Positions 8,651 to 17,608 of a stretch of DNA of 64,000 nt are shown piece by piece. Origin of the DNA: Vampirovibrio chlorellavorus. GTDB taxonomy: Bacteria > Cyanobacteriota > Vampirovibrionia > Vampirovibrionales > Vampirovibrionaceae. A program made the position numbers and the translations under genes. The notes under the pieces are model-generated. The model saw only the letters and a program-made list of their open reading frames with translations. It did not search any database and was not told the origin of the DNA. Each line of letters starts with the position of its first letter. Position 1 is the stretch's first letter. The stretch spans positions 1 to 64,000 of the forward strand of contig LAPX01000001.1 in the NCBI GenBank assembly GCA_001858525.1, written 5' to 3'.

Positions 8651-10672
8651 TTAGTTTTTGGCCTGCTTCAGCAAGGCCCTAGCCTGACTTTGCCGGGGAT
8701 CGCTGGCATCGGGAATGAGTTGGATGAGTTTCTTGAGTACAATTTGAGCCCGTTGCGGCGCTTTGGCTTCTGTGTAGAGGGTTCCCAGGCTGAGTAAGAG
8801 GTCTGCGTCATTCTCAGCGATGCTCTCTACAGCCTGATAGAGTGACAATGCCTCTGCCGTTCGTTTTTGCTGTTGCAGCAAGCGGCCATAGTACAACATG
8901 GCATCGCTTTGCAGGGCAGCTTTGTAATAGTGGGCCGCTGCCAAGGGAACAACCTGCTTTTCAGCCAGATAGCCCATTAACTTGAGGTACCGGGCGTCGT
9001 CCGGAGCAATGCCCAATGCCTGATTCAACTCTCGGGTGCAGGCTGCCCAGTTTTCCTGCTTCATGTGCATCAAGGCCAGTCGGTAGTGATATTCCGGATG
9101 GTGAGGATCCAGTCCCAAGGCCTGCGTATAAGCCGATTTGGCCGCATCCCAATGTTTGCCTTCCTCCAAAACCCGCCCCTCCAGATACCAAAGCCAGGCA
9201 TTGTCTGGAAACTGTTTCAGGGCATCCTTGAGCAGAGTCGAGGCGGTCTCAAGCTGATCCTGATCCAGGGCCAATTCAACGAGTTGTTGAGAAACCAGCA
9301 GGCTGGGACTATGGGCCATCAAGGTTTCCAGCAGGCGTTGGGCCTCCTGTTTGCGACTGCTGTCTGTCTCGGATGGGGAAGTTTGATTGGCAGGCGACAG
9401 ATAGGTCAAGGCCAGCAGGTAATTGGCCTGCGGATGATTGGGCTCACGAGCCAGCAAACCCCGCAGACTCAGTTCGGCATTGTCCAGCCGTCCGTTTCGC
9501 AAGTCCTCTGCCGCCCGTTGCAGGGCGGGTTCCAGCAAAGCGGTATATTCATTGCTCAGCACAGAAGGAACCGCGAATGGCTTGCTGGATTGGCTGGCAA
9601 CACTGGGCTGAGTCGGGAGTTCATAACCGGCTGGGGTCTTCTGTAAACGCAAGGCCGATTTCTCCTGTGCCTCGGGCTCGGGGGATGTGGGCTGGATGGG
9701 GGCTACGCCAGAGGTGGCGGATTCGCTCTGACTGAGGAAGTTCAAGGCCTCTAAATCGTGTCCGGGGCTTGCAGGGGTGAGAGACTGTGAGGGGCGGGGT
9801 TCTTGCTGAATAGGCAGCCAGTCCATTTCCAGCGCCTTGGGGGCAATGGAGGCCACCCGAACAGGGACGGAAACTCGCTTGGCTGCGGAAACAGCCTTCA
9901 CAGGAGATACCGGGGAGGAGGCCACCGGACGTGTTTTTGAGTCCTCCACTGCTTTGGACTTAACGACTGCGGAAGCTGTTGACCTGACGGGGATGGGGGA
10001 AGCCTCTGCTTCAGTCCGCTTGTCCGATACTTTCTGTGGCTGAATGGGTTTTTCGGGCTGCTTTGGCGCTTCAGTCGGTGCGGATTTGGCCACCAAGTCT
10101 ACCGCTTTCGTTTTGGCAGGGCTCAGGACAAGCGGCTTAATTGGGTGGCTGGTAGCGGATTCGGGTTTGACCGGCTGCTTTACGGGGGTAGCTTCGCCGG
10201 CCAGGGTTTTGGCAACGAATTTGGCCTGACTATGAGGCGGGCGCTGGCGGTTGCCCACTAAGGTAATGACAATTTTGTGGGGCGTGTTGCTGAGAATCTG
10301 CGGCTGCAGCTTCTGCCAGCTGGTCAGATTAAGCTGAAATCCCGTGTCATCCCCGGACAGTAAGGTGGATTCAATGGCTGGAATGCGGGTTTGAATCTGC
10401 TCGGCCAGCGGCAGTTCGCTGGGGCCATTTAATTTTGCCGCTCGGGAACCAATGGTAATCTGGTAGTTCCCTTGGGGGAGCGGACGCACCAGCAATTGCG
10501 GATCAAACCCGGCACCATTGACCGTAAAAATAAGATCTCCATTGGGGGCCAGCTGAATGCTGGTAATCTGGTTTGGGGCCTCGGACCAAGCACTGCACAA
10601 AACAGCCCATCCAAGACTGGACAGCAACCAGACCGCAATTATTTTTGGGGTTTGTTTCATCAACCCACCCAC
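8651..10672 (-). CDS. exported AMIN-like domain and TPR protein
   Basis: 673 residues. Signal peptide at about residues 5-30, then an AMIN-like beta domain to about residue 145 (begins ITSIQLAPNGDLIFTV). A long Pro/Ala/Ser/Lys-rich linker (about 150-370) is probably disordered and could cross peptidoglycan. At least five or six TPRs fill about 375-670. AMIN domains bind peptidoglycan or periplasmic partners; TPRs mediate protein contacts. A GTG start at 10672 is preferred: GAGGG lies 6 bases upstream, between it and the stop of the preceding AMIN protein, a layout that fits translational coupling. A structural role at the cell wall is likely; the process is unknown. Confidence 0.8.
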   Translation of the reverse strand: MGGLMKQTPKIIAVWLLSSLGWAVLCSAWSEAPNQITSIQLAPNGDLIFTVNGAGFDPQLLVRPLPQGNYQITIGSRAAKLNGPSELPLAEQIQTRIPAIESTLLSGDDTGFQLNLTSWQKLQPQILSNTPHKIVITLVGNRQRPPHSQAKFVAKTLAGEATPVKQPVKPESATSHPIKPLVLSPAKTKAVDLVAKSAPTEAPKQPEKPIQPQKVSDKRTEAEASPIPVRSTASAVVKSKAVEDSKTRPVASSPVSPVKAVSAAKRVSVPVRVASIAPKALEMDWLPIQQEPRPSQSLTPASPGHDLEALNFLSQSESATSGVAPIQPTSPEPEAQEKSALRLQKTPAGYELPTQPSVASQSSKPFAVPSVLSNEYTALLEPALQRAAEDLRNGRLDNAELSLRGLLAREPNHPQANYLLALTYLSPANQTSPSETDSSRKQEAQRLLETLMAHSPSLLVSQQLVELALDQDQLETASTLLKDALKQFPDNAWLWYLEGRVLEEGKHWDAAKSAYTQALGLDPHHPEYHYRLALMHMKQENWAACTRELNQALGIAPDDARYLKLMGYLAEKQVVPLAAAHYYKAALQSDAMLYYGRLLQQQKRTAEALSLYQAVESIAENDADLLLSLGTLYTEAKAPQRAQIVLKKLIQLIPDASDPRQSQARALLKQAKN

Positions 10673-10686
10673 TCACTGCCCTCAGG

Positions 10687-13380
10687 TTAGGCTTTTAACT
10701 TCTGCATGTAAGCCCGAATGGTCTCCGCATTGCGGGCATTGGGGGAAAGTTGCAAGTATTTTTCCAGATGGATCACCGCTTTGGGGTTATCTCCCAGCTT
10801 GGAGAAAATCAGACCCAGGTTGTAGTGAGCCTCTGCAAAACCGGGGCGGAGCTGAATGGCTTCCAGATACTTGTTGCGAGCCTCTTCCAGCTTATTTTCC
10901 GCATTGTACAGGTTGCCCAAATTAAACAGGATCTCGCTGTCCTTGGGGTTAATGCTCAAGGCCAGCTTGAAAATGGATTCTGCTTCGCTGGTGTTCCCTA
11001 GTTTTTTGAGTGAGGTGGCGTAGTTATTCAGTACACTGACCGGAATTGCACGGGTGAAAGCCTGATTGGCCGCATCGGGCTGGTCATTCAGCAGGTAGAT
11101 TTTCCCCAATTGGTTGTAGGCATCCCGATCGCCCGGATTGCGCTGAATGTAGCGGCGCAGCATGTCAATGGCCTCAGCGTATTGATGATCTTCAGCGAGA
11201 GCAATGCTGTAATCCACGGCGTATTTGCTGTTATCCTGATCCAGTAGCATGGCCTTCTTCAGATTATCCAGGGCCACACTCGTCTTCTTCTCGCTCAGAG
11301 CCGTTTTTCCGGCCTGATAAGTCTGTTCCGCCTCGGCATTGGTCGGACCAGACTTGCGACTGCTGGCACTGCTGTTATTCAAACTTTCCCGCAGACTGCT
11401 GTTTTCCTGCTTGAGGCTGGCCACTTGCTGCGTCAGGCTTTGAATTTGCTTCTGTTGGGCTGGGTTTGATCCCGCTTTGGCCGAACTGGCTGGCGTGGAG
11501 GTTTTACTGTTTGCCACCTTCAAGGCCTGTTTGGCTTGCAAGGCTTCCTGACTGGCTTTTTCATACTGAGCTTTCAGGCTGGATAAATCCGATTGCAGAC
11601 TGGCCACTTGCGTTTGCAGTTGTGCGTTTTTTTCCTGCTGGGCGCTGGATTGGCTTTGGCTTGCTTTCAGGGTGTCCAGTTCACTCTGCAGAGACTGTTT
11701 GTCTTGCGTCAATTGAGCGATGAGCTGTTTATCCGCACTGTTGCCCTTGCTGGCCGATTTACTTTTGCGCAATGACTCCAGTTCGCTCTGCATGGCCTGT
11801 TTGTCTTGCATTAGTTGAGCAATAACTTGTTTATCCGCACTGTTACCCTTACTGGCAGCGGCACTTCTGCGCAGGGCGTCCAGTTCACCCTGCATGGCCT
11901 GTTTGTCTTGCATCAGTTGAGCAATAACTTGTTTATCCGCACTGTTGCCCTTACTGGCAGCGGTACTTTTGCGCAGGGCGTCCAGTTCACCCTGCATGGC
12001 CTGTTTGTCTTGCATCAGTTGAGCAATAACTTGTTTATCCGCACTGTTGCCCTTACTGGCAGCGGTACTTTTGCGCAGGGCGTCCAACTCCGCTTGCAGC
12101 GTAGCGATCTGCTCTTTGGAAGAGGCGTTCAGTCCGCTTTTAACGTCATTGATCTGGTTTCGCAAGAAGGCGATTTCTTTATTTTGCTGGTTGATGGTCT
12201 GAATCGATTCTCCCAGCGAGCTTTGGGCCGTGGTCAACTGACTTCTCAGTGCCGCCAAATCCGCTTCTTTAATGGCAGGGGCCTTGGAGGACGCGGTTTT
12301 GCTTTGGCTGAGTTCCGCTTTTAAGCGGTTATTTTCGCTCAGCAAGCTTTGATAGCTTTGACTGAGGCGATCCACTTCCGCTTTGTAGGTCTGGGCGCCG
12401 CTAACTTGACTACTTTGAGCACTTAATTTGCTTTTAATCCCCTGATTTTCTGTGACCAGCAAATCATACCGGCGGTTGATCTCAGCCAAACTCTGCTTCA
12501 TGGCCAACACACTGGTCTCGTTAGTGGCACTTAAAGCCGCCGTTAATCGACTATTCAGCGATTGGTTCTCGCTTTTCAACCGGTTAATTTCAGAATCTTT
12601 GGCATACAAGGCCGGATCGGGCCGCTGTTTTTCCACAGACATTGAAGTCAGACGGGTTTGTAGCATGTTATTTTCAGCTCTCAACCGATCCAGTTCATTT
12701 TTCAACCGGCTTTGTTCTTCCCGGCTGTTTTGCTGTTGGCTTTGCCGGGCGCTGTCATTCTGCTCCACCGTTGAAAGCCGGGCCTTGAGGTACTGATTTT
12801 CCTGGGACAACAGATCATACTTCTGGTTCATGATGGCCAGGGTGCGGCGCAAATCAATATCGGCATATTGGGTTGGGGAAGGTTGCTGCGGAGGGTCTAC
12901 CCGGTTTTGGGTGAGCGCTGGGCCATAAGTGCTGCGCCCGGTCCAGTTGGCGGATTCGTTGAATTCCAGTTCAATTTGAGCGCCTTGATTGCGGACCAGG
13001 CGAATTGTGCCAGGGTCTCCTTCAATATCAAATAAAATACGCACAATGGGGCGACCGTTTCCGGCGTACTGGTTGACTGTCACATTTTTCAGGGCGGGCA
13101 ATTGCCGCGACAGGTTATGCAGCAGCTGCACGTCTCGGGGCAGTTCCGTTCCGATTTCGGCATTGTCCACGTCAATGATAATGCGTTTGTGCCCGGCGAT
13201 ATTGAGGGTATTCACGGTGGCTTTAACGTTTCCAGCAGCGTTGATTTGAAAATGTCGGTTGGCCGCATCATAGCGAATGTCCTGAATTCTGCCATCGGCA
13301 GCCCATACCGGGGTGGCCAAACAGAGCAAGGCATAGCCGGTAACGCTGATCAGGGATAGTTGTCTGGAGAGTGACACCAT
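10687..13380 (-). CDS. AMIN-domain protein with long coiled coil and C-terminal TPRs
   Basis: 897 residues. Signal peptide ending near VWAA, then a typical AMIN domain (about residues 30-145; IRYDAANRHFQI, HKRIIIDVDNAEI, IVRILFDIEGD). A long Gln/Ser/Leu/Asn-rich coiled-coil region (about 170-660) contains four 34-residue tandem repeats. A Ser-rich linker and about five TPRs follow (about 680-895). This is an elongated periplasmic rod with a wall-binding head and a protein-binding tail, reminiscent of cell-division factors such as CpoB in layout only. The ATG at 13380 has AGAGG 12 bases upstream; an in-frame TTG four codons earlier has the AGAGG immediately against it. First gene of an operon with the AMIN+TPR gene (14-bp gap). 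Confidence 0.85.
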   Translation of the reverse strand: MVSLSRQLSLISVTGYALLCLATPVWAADGRIQDIRYDAANRHFQINAAGNVKATVNTLNIAGHKRIIIDVDNAEIGTELPRDVQLLHNLSRQLPALKNVTVNQYAGNGRPIVRILFDIEGDPGTIRLVRNQGAQIELEFNESANWTGRSTYGPALTQNRVDPPQQPSPTQYADIDLRRTLAIMNQKYDLLSQENQYLKARLSTVEQNDSARQSQQQNSREEQSRLKNELDRLRAENNMLQTRLTSMSVEKQRPDPALYAKDSEINRLKSENQSLNSRLTAALSATNETSVLAMKQSLAEINRRYDLLVTENQGIKSKLSAQSSQVSGAQTYKAEVDRLSQSYQSLLSENNRLKAELSQSKTASSKAPAIKEADLAALRSQLTTAQSSLGESIQTINQQNKEIAFLRNQINDVKSGLNASSKEQIATLQAELDALRKSTAASKGNSADKQVIAQLMQDKQAMQGELDALRKSTAASKGNSADKQVIAQLMQDKQAMQGELDALRRSAAASKGNSADKQVIAQLMQDKQAMQSELESLRKSKSASKGNSADKQLIAQLTQDKQSLQSELDTLKASQSQSSAQQEKNAQLQTQVASLQSDLSSLKAQYEKASQEALQAKQALKVANSKTSTPASSAKAGSNPAQQKQIQSLTQQVASLKQENSSLRESLNNSSASSRKSGPTNAEAEQTYQAGKTALSEKKTSVALDNLKKAMLLDQDNSKYAVDYSIALAEDHQYAEAIDMLRRYIQRNPGDRDAYNQLGKIYLLNDQPDAANQAFTRAIPVSVLNNYATSLKKLGNTSEAESIFKLALSINPKDSEILFNLGNLYNAENKLEEARNKYLEAIQLRPGFAEAHYNLGLIFSKLGDNPKAVIHLEKYLQLSPNARNAETIRAYMQKLKA
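11659..12066 (-). repeat. four tandem 102-bp coding repeats
   Basis: Units begin at 11659, 11761, 11863 and 11965, exactly 102 bases (34 codons) apart. The two units at 11863 and 11965 are nearly identical in DNA; those at 11761 and especially 11659 are more diverged. Each encodes a 34-residue coiled-coil unit with the core SADKQVIAQLMQDKQAMQ. The period keeps frame, so copy-number change would lengthen or shorten the rod without breaking the gene. Confidence 0.9.
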
Positions 13381-13710
13381 GCTGCTATTCAACCTCTGCT
13401 GATATTCAATCTTATGGAATTCTTAATAAACCAATTTTGAAAAACAATTTGCAACGCCCTAGCTGATACAAAAAAATCAGATTGAACATAAACTTATCAC
13501 TAAAATGAGTCCTATCATCCTTGGCCGCCCTGCTTTCAACGGAGAATCTGTTGAGGACTGGCTGAGCCGTGACAGACAGGGGTCTTATTTACGTGGGGCG
13601 CTGTATTCCCGCTTTATAACCTGATCTAGTATACCATTTTTATCCGTATCGGATGATTTTGCTGGATTTCAATGCAACTCAAATTGAGATCAGGCAATGG
13701 GCTTGCAAAC
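13381..13710. other. intergenic region between two minus-strand AMIN genes
   Basis: 330 bases with no credible ORF. The half next to the coiled-coil gene is AT-rich and probably holds its promoter; TTGCAA-N18-TTTATT on the minus strand is a weak candidate. No rho-independent terminator for the upstream glycosidase gene is evident. Confidence 0.4.
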
Positions 13711-15240
13711 TCATTTAATGGGCAGTGGGGCGGATGAATTGAGCGCTGTATCCGTGTGACCGGTTTTGATGATCAGCGAATTACTGACCCCGATTGAGCC
13801 TGCCGATGGGCGATTAACCGTTCGTCCATACACGGACATTTGGGTGGAACTGCCGCCATCCAGGTTCATGGCATTAACGGCACCCAGTTTTTTCATCAGG
13901 TGAGCCAGTTCATACAGGGTCATCCCCACGGAAACCCCTTTTTGTCGGCCATCCACGGTGACCAAAAGCATTTTCCCTTGGGCAGTCACCCCAACGGCAC
14001 TCCGGGGCTCCCGACTCCCCAGACTTTTACTGGTAAAGTGCTGGGCTTGCAAGTCGACATAAGGTGTGCCATTTCTGACCAGCCAGGGTCCTCCGCCCAC
14101 GGCGTGTTTCATACCCGACCAATCGGGGAGTGTGTACACATTGAGGCTAACGGGCGTGTAGGGGTTCATGCTGCTCAAAGCCAGCATTTCCGGAGTGGCG
14201 GGACCGGACAACACCATGCCATCTTGCGGAATGGCCAGCGATTCCGTTTGAGAAACTGCGGCCACTCGGTCCTGACGAATCAGGATTTGCAGGCCATTTT
14301 GGGGAACGGCTGGAGCCTGTTTGCCCCAACGGGTGGTGTATAAAACAGTTTGATTACTCTGGACCCGAGGTTGATTAATGGTGTGAATGGCCACCCGGCG
14401 GCGATCCGGTAACAGCACCTCCCCGCCCAGGCGAACCCGATCCATGACAATCTCGTTGTTGGGGGTAATGGCCATCGCCACCCGATCGTAGAGTGGGCCT
14501 GAAATGAGCTCCTGGTTAATAATCAGAATGCCCAAGGGAATGCCTTTGTCCTGTTTGAAAAAAGAGCCGTTAATGCCAGCAACGGCCTGATTACTTGTCA
14601 CCATGGCCGCCACATTGGCCTTGGAGCCCATGCGGTTTGAAGCCAAAGCGGGGGTAATATTCACAGACGGATTTTGCGGGTCAATTTCCAGCACATTGAT
14701 GCGAACCGGCCCATTGGGCAGTCGCTCGATCAGTTGGGTGTGCTGAATGCCCGGGGCGATTGCTTTGTTGGGACTGCTGGCCTTGTTCGAATTGCTAAAC
14801 GCGTCCGAAATATGGGGGATATTCAGGGTTAATTGATTGTGTTGCTGGGTCAGGGTCACCGATCCCACCTTGGCTCGTTTCACAAAAATCTGGATGCGGC
14901 CATTGCGGCTTTCAACAAATACGCCCTTGAGGTTGGGCTGATTAAAGTCGCGGTTCAGGGGAAAATCTCCCGAGAGGGCCGTAGCTTTAAAACTAACCGT
15001 CATGGGTCTGCCCGGATCATCCTGAATGGAAAGGGCTTCCGGAGAACGGTTGAGTGATAAAACCAGTTGGGTTTGTGTTTTGGATTCTAAAAATTGAAGC
15101 TTATGCAGGGTTGCCGCCACGGGAACCGCGGTGGGACGCTGGGCCAACGCCTCTGTGGAGAATGCCTGGAGGCAGAAGAGGGCATTCAATAGCACCAGGC
15201 TGCTCAGCAAATAGGAGCGATCAAGACGGAAGGCTTTCAA
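13711..15240 (-). CDS. exported AMIN-like and phosphodiester glycosidase (NAGPA-type) protein
   Basis: 509 residues. Signal peptide (residues 1-33, ending ALA), an AMIN-like beta domain (about 40-145), then a catalytic domain of the phosphodiester alpha-N-acetylglucosaminidase (NAGPA) family (about 165-490). Its hallmarks are AVAGINGSFF, GGGPWLVRNG, EPRSAVGV, LLVTVDGRQKGVSVGMTL and MNLDGGSST. Family members cleave GlcNAc-phosphodiesters or related bonds, so a role in remodelling wall teichoic-like or peptidoglycan-linked glycans in the periplasm is plausible; the substrate is not known. The third AMIN-type protein in a row on this strand. The start is the first Met before a good signal peptide. 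Confidence 0.88.
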   Translation of the reverse strand: MKAFRLDRSYLLSSLVLLNALFCLQAFSTEALAQRPTAVPVAATLHKLQFLESKTQTQLVLSLNRSPEALSIQDDPGRPMTVSFKATALSGDFPLNRDFNQPNLKGVFVESRNGRIQIFVKRAKVGSVTLTQQHNQLTLNIPHISDAFSNSNKASSPNKAIAPGIQHTQLIERLPNGPVRINVLEIDPQNPSVNITPALASNRMGSKANVAAMVTSNQAVAGINGSFFKQDKGIPLGILIINQELISGPLYDRVAMAITPNNEIVMDRVRLGGEVLLPDRRRVAIHTINQPRVQSNQTVLYTTRWGKQAPAVPQNGLQILIRQDRVAAVSQTESLAIPQDGMVLSGPATPEMLALSSMNPYTPVSLNVYTLPDWSGMKHAVGGGPWLVRNGTPYVDLQAQHFTSKSLGSREPRSAVGVTAQGKMLLVTVDGRQKGVSVGMTLYELAHLMKKLGAVNAMNLDGGSSTQMSVYGRTVNRPSAGSIGVSNSLIIKTGHTDTALNSSAPLPIK

Positions 15241-15654
15241 ATTGAGTCCAGTCCTCTTGGTTGCAAGCTTTTAATGGCTTGAAGGTTGTATCAAACGCTG
15301 TATCAAACAACGGTTAGCAACAGCGTATCGGTTTACAGGATGGTCAACTTTCATTGGTTTTGCCGCATTCCGTCTGGAAAAGGCCAAACTACAGCAAACA
15401 AACAACGGAACCGACAGCGATATTTATCAAACAATCAGGGTCTTGTACTTACAAAAGCATTAACCCGATTGCGGTTTGGATAGTAAATGACCAAAAAAAT
15501 GGATATAGATGTGCTTCTCACTCTCTATCATAATGCCTGGCAATATTGATTTCAAGTCAACAAAGCCGAAAATCCTTTGGATCTTCGACTTTGTCCGTTT
15601 ATTTGGTTGAATCACACCCGAGTTTTGGCCGGGGTGCGCAGAAACCGGAGTCGC
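15241..15654. other. intergenic region, no gene seen
   Basis: 414 bases with only short, unsupported frames. A near-duplicate TTGTATCAAACG / CTGTATCAAACA occurs at about 15286-15308. No clear terminator or promoter consensus found. Confidence 0.4.
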
Positions 15655-17130
15655 TTAGCCTTGGGTGGCAGCGCCCATCAAACCGGCTTTGACCTGTTGA
15701 ACGGCATTTTTTACATCCTGATTGGAGTCTTTAGCCGCCCGGTTTAACAACCCTTTAATCACCGGGTCATTGGGACGATCGATGTAGCCCAATGCGGTCA
15801 CCGCCGCGGCTTTCACCGCCGGGTTTTCTTTGGGGTTTTTTAAAATGGTGTTAATGGCATCCAGACCGGGTAAGGCAACCGTTTCTACCTGGCTGTTCTG
15901 GGCGCGGTTCAGGTTCCCCAGGGCAAACAGGGCTGCCTGACGAATCAGGTTTCCGTCTTCCTGAGCCTGTCCGGGCGGTAATTCGTTGGTGGGGGCCATC
16001 GCTTCCCGCTTCAGTAATTCATAAGTTTCACGGTTGCCTTGCTGACGGGCGGCAAACTCCAGAATGGCTCCCAATTTCTGGTTAGCAGACTGGGGAGATG
16101 CAATCACCATGTTCAACTCTTCCGGGCGCATGGTCTGATAATCGGGATTACCGGTGGCTTGCCCAGGCTGTTGTGCCATCATCTGCTGCTGCATAGCGGG
16201 GTCCATCCCCATGGGTGCTTGAGGCTGTTGCATTTGCTGCATCATCATTTGCTGCTGCAGTGCGGGGTCCATCCCCATGGGCGCTTGAGGCTGCTGCATT
16301 TGCTGCATCATCATCTGCTGCTGCATGGCGGGGTCCATCCCCATGGGCGCTTGAGGCTGTTGCATTTGCTGCATCATCATTTGCTGTTGCAGTGCGGGGT
16401 CCATCCCCATGGGCGCTTGAGGCTGCTGCATGGCGGGGTCCATCCCCATGGGTGCTTGAGGCTGCTGCATTTGCTGCATCATCATCTGCTGCTGCATGGC
16501 GGGGTCCATACCCAAGGGCGCCTGAGGCTGTGGCGGGGCTTGTTTCGCCATTTGCTGCTGCAATTGCTGAATTTGGGCTTGCTGTTGGGCCTGTTGCTGC
16601 TGCAATTGTTGTTGGAACTGCTGCTGTTGTTGCTGCAATTGAGCCTGCTGCATCTGTTGCAACTGGTTCAATTGCTCCTGGAACTGCTGGGCTGCCAACG
16701 GATTACCTTGGGGGGCAGCGGCAGGTGCTTGCATAGGAGCTTGGGGCATAGCGGGAGCTTGCGTTTGACTGTTAACATAAGCCTGGTTGTTCAGCTGGTT
16801 GGCCAGATTCAGGTAATAGTTTCTTGCTTGCTCAGCATCATTTCTGGCGTTCAGGGCATTCAGGTAAAGCTGTTCCAATTGCTCTCTGGGGGGGGACGCC
16901 GGGTTTGGCGCAATGGGGCTTGAGTTTCTGCGCTGGAAAGTATCAGCGACAGAATTTGGACTGGGGCTAACGGCACTTGCGGCAGGCGCATTGGCACCGC
17001 TGGTGGGGACATCGCCAGCGTAGTTGCTTAAGGGCGCATTGATGTTAAGGACCAGAGCGCCCGAAGTTCGAGACTGGGGTGGCTGGGCCGGAGGAACCGC
17101 CTGTTGGGGAAGAATTGTTGATATTGCCAT
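15655..17130 (-). CDS. Gln/Met/Pro-rich repeat protein with C-terminal HEAT-like domain
   Basis: 491 residues. The N-terminal 75 are Pro/Ala/Ser-rich and lack a Sec signal. A helical stretch (about 80-115) is followed by a poly-Gln region (about 145-200). Next come six copies of a Met/Gln/Pro unit (core QAPMGMDPAMQQ), mostly 22 residues long, at about 200-320. The last 150 residues are alpha-helical with a HEAT/armadillo-like look (AAAVTALGYIDRPNDPVIKGLL), suggesting a protein-binding scaffold. The ATG at 17130 has AGGGG 9 bases upstream. I do not recognise the protein as a whole. Its low-complexity centre might aggregate, coat or act as a flexible spacer. Confidence 0.75.
   Translation of the reverse strand: MAISTILPQQAVPPAQPPQSRTSGALVLNINAPLSNYAGDVPTSGANAPAASAVSPSPNSVADTFQRRNSSPIAPNPASPPREQLEQLYLNALNARNDAEQARNYYLNLANQLNNQAYVNSQTQAPAMPQAPMQAPAAAPQGNPLAAQQFQEQLNQLQQMQQAQLQQQQQQFQQQLQQQQAQQQAQIQQLQQQMAKQAPPQPQAPLGMDPAMQQQMMMQQMQQPQAPMGMDPAMQQPQAPMGMDPALQQQMMMQQMQQPQAPMGMDPAMQQQMMMQQMQQPQAPMGMDPALQQQMMMQQMQQPQAPMGMDPAMQQQMMAQQPGQATGNPDYQTMRPEELNMVIASPQSANQKLGAILEFAARQQGNRETYELLKREAMAPTNELPPGQAQEDGNLIRQAALFALGNLNRAQNSQVETVALPGLDAINTILKNPKENPAVKAAAVTALGYIDRPNDPVIKGLLNRAAKDSNQDVKNAVQQVKAGLMGAATQG
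16172..16530 (-). repeat. 66-bp tandem coding repeats
   Basis: The marker GGGGTCC recurs at about 16198, 16264, 16330, 16396, 16435 and 16501, giving steps of 66, 66, 66, 39 and 66 bases. All steps are multiples of three, including the shortened unit, so the frame is kept. Units encode 22 residues rich in Met and Gln. Confidence 0.9.
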
Positions 17131-17608
17131 AAAGTAAATGCCCCTTTTAATCGCATTCGCATTTGGAACTAAATTAGTAAGATCGCTCAAGCCAGGGTGT
17201 TGCTATTCGCTTTTCCATTGTTAAGCCTTTGTTACAAGAGTCGCTCTTTCACCAAACCGTCTGCTGTTTTTTGAAGCAATGGTCTGATAGTTTCAACGCT
17301 TGGTTTTAGGCCCGATGAACACTGCAGACGAGCGGGGGTAAACGAAGACGCCCCTATCCTGTATGGGCATGACATATCATTAAAGTCAGAACATGCCAAG
17401 CTTGTTTCCGGTTGGCAGCCTGATTTGCAACTCTTAAAAAAAGCTTAAGACTCTTCGTTGCATGCTGCGGGTGTTGTTATAATAAGCGCCAAATGGTTTT
17501 TCATTCAGGCCAGTCATCCAGGCCAAGTTAGCCAGACTGGCTGTATGATACCGACTGAGTCTGCAGTGCCTCTTTAATCAACCGTTGTCCGTGTATAAGG
17601 AATTGAGC
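17131..17608. other. intergenic region between divergent genes (promoter region)
   Basis: About 480 bases separating the minus-strand repeat protein from grpE. Apart from the RBS of each gene and an extended -10 at 17475-17483, I see a small hairpin (AGCCA-GAC-TGGCT near 17530) without a T-run. No CIRCE heat-shock operator is visible. Confidence 0.45.
17475..17483 (+). promoter_or_regulatory. extended -10 promoter for grpE
   Basis: TGT followed by a perfect TATAAT (17478-17483) makes an extended -10 element 126 bases before the grpE ATG. The -35 region is poor. Confidence 0.45.

Noticed and set aside
11659-12066. CRISPR-like regular repeats
   Set aside because: Tandem repeats without spacers and inside a reading frame; same for the 66-bp repeats at 16172-16530.
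16039-16923. Leu/His-rich open frame on the plus strand
   Set aside because: Antisense reading of the Gln/Met repeat tract; low complexity creates the open frame.
17131-17608. CIRCE heat-shock operator before grpE
   Set aside because: No TTAGCACTC-N9-GAGTGCTAA-like sequence seen.
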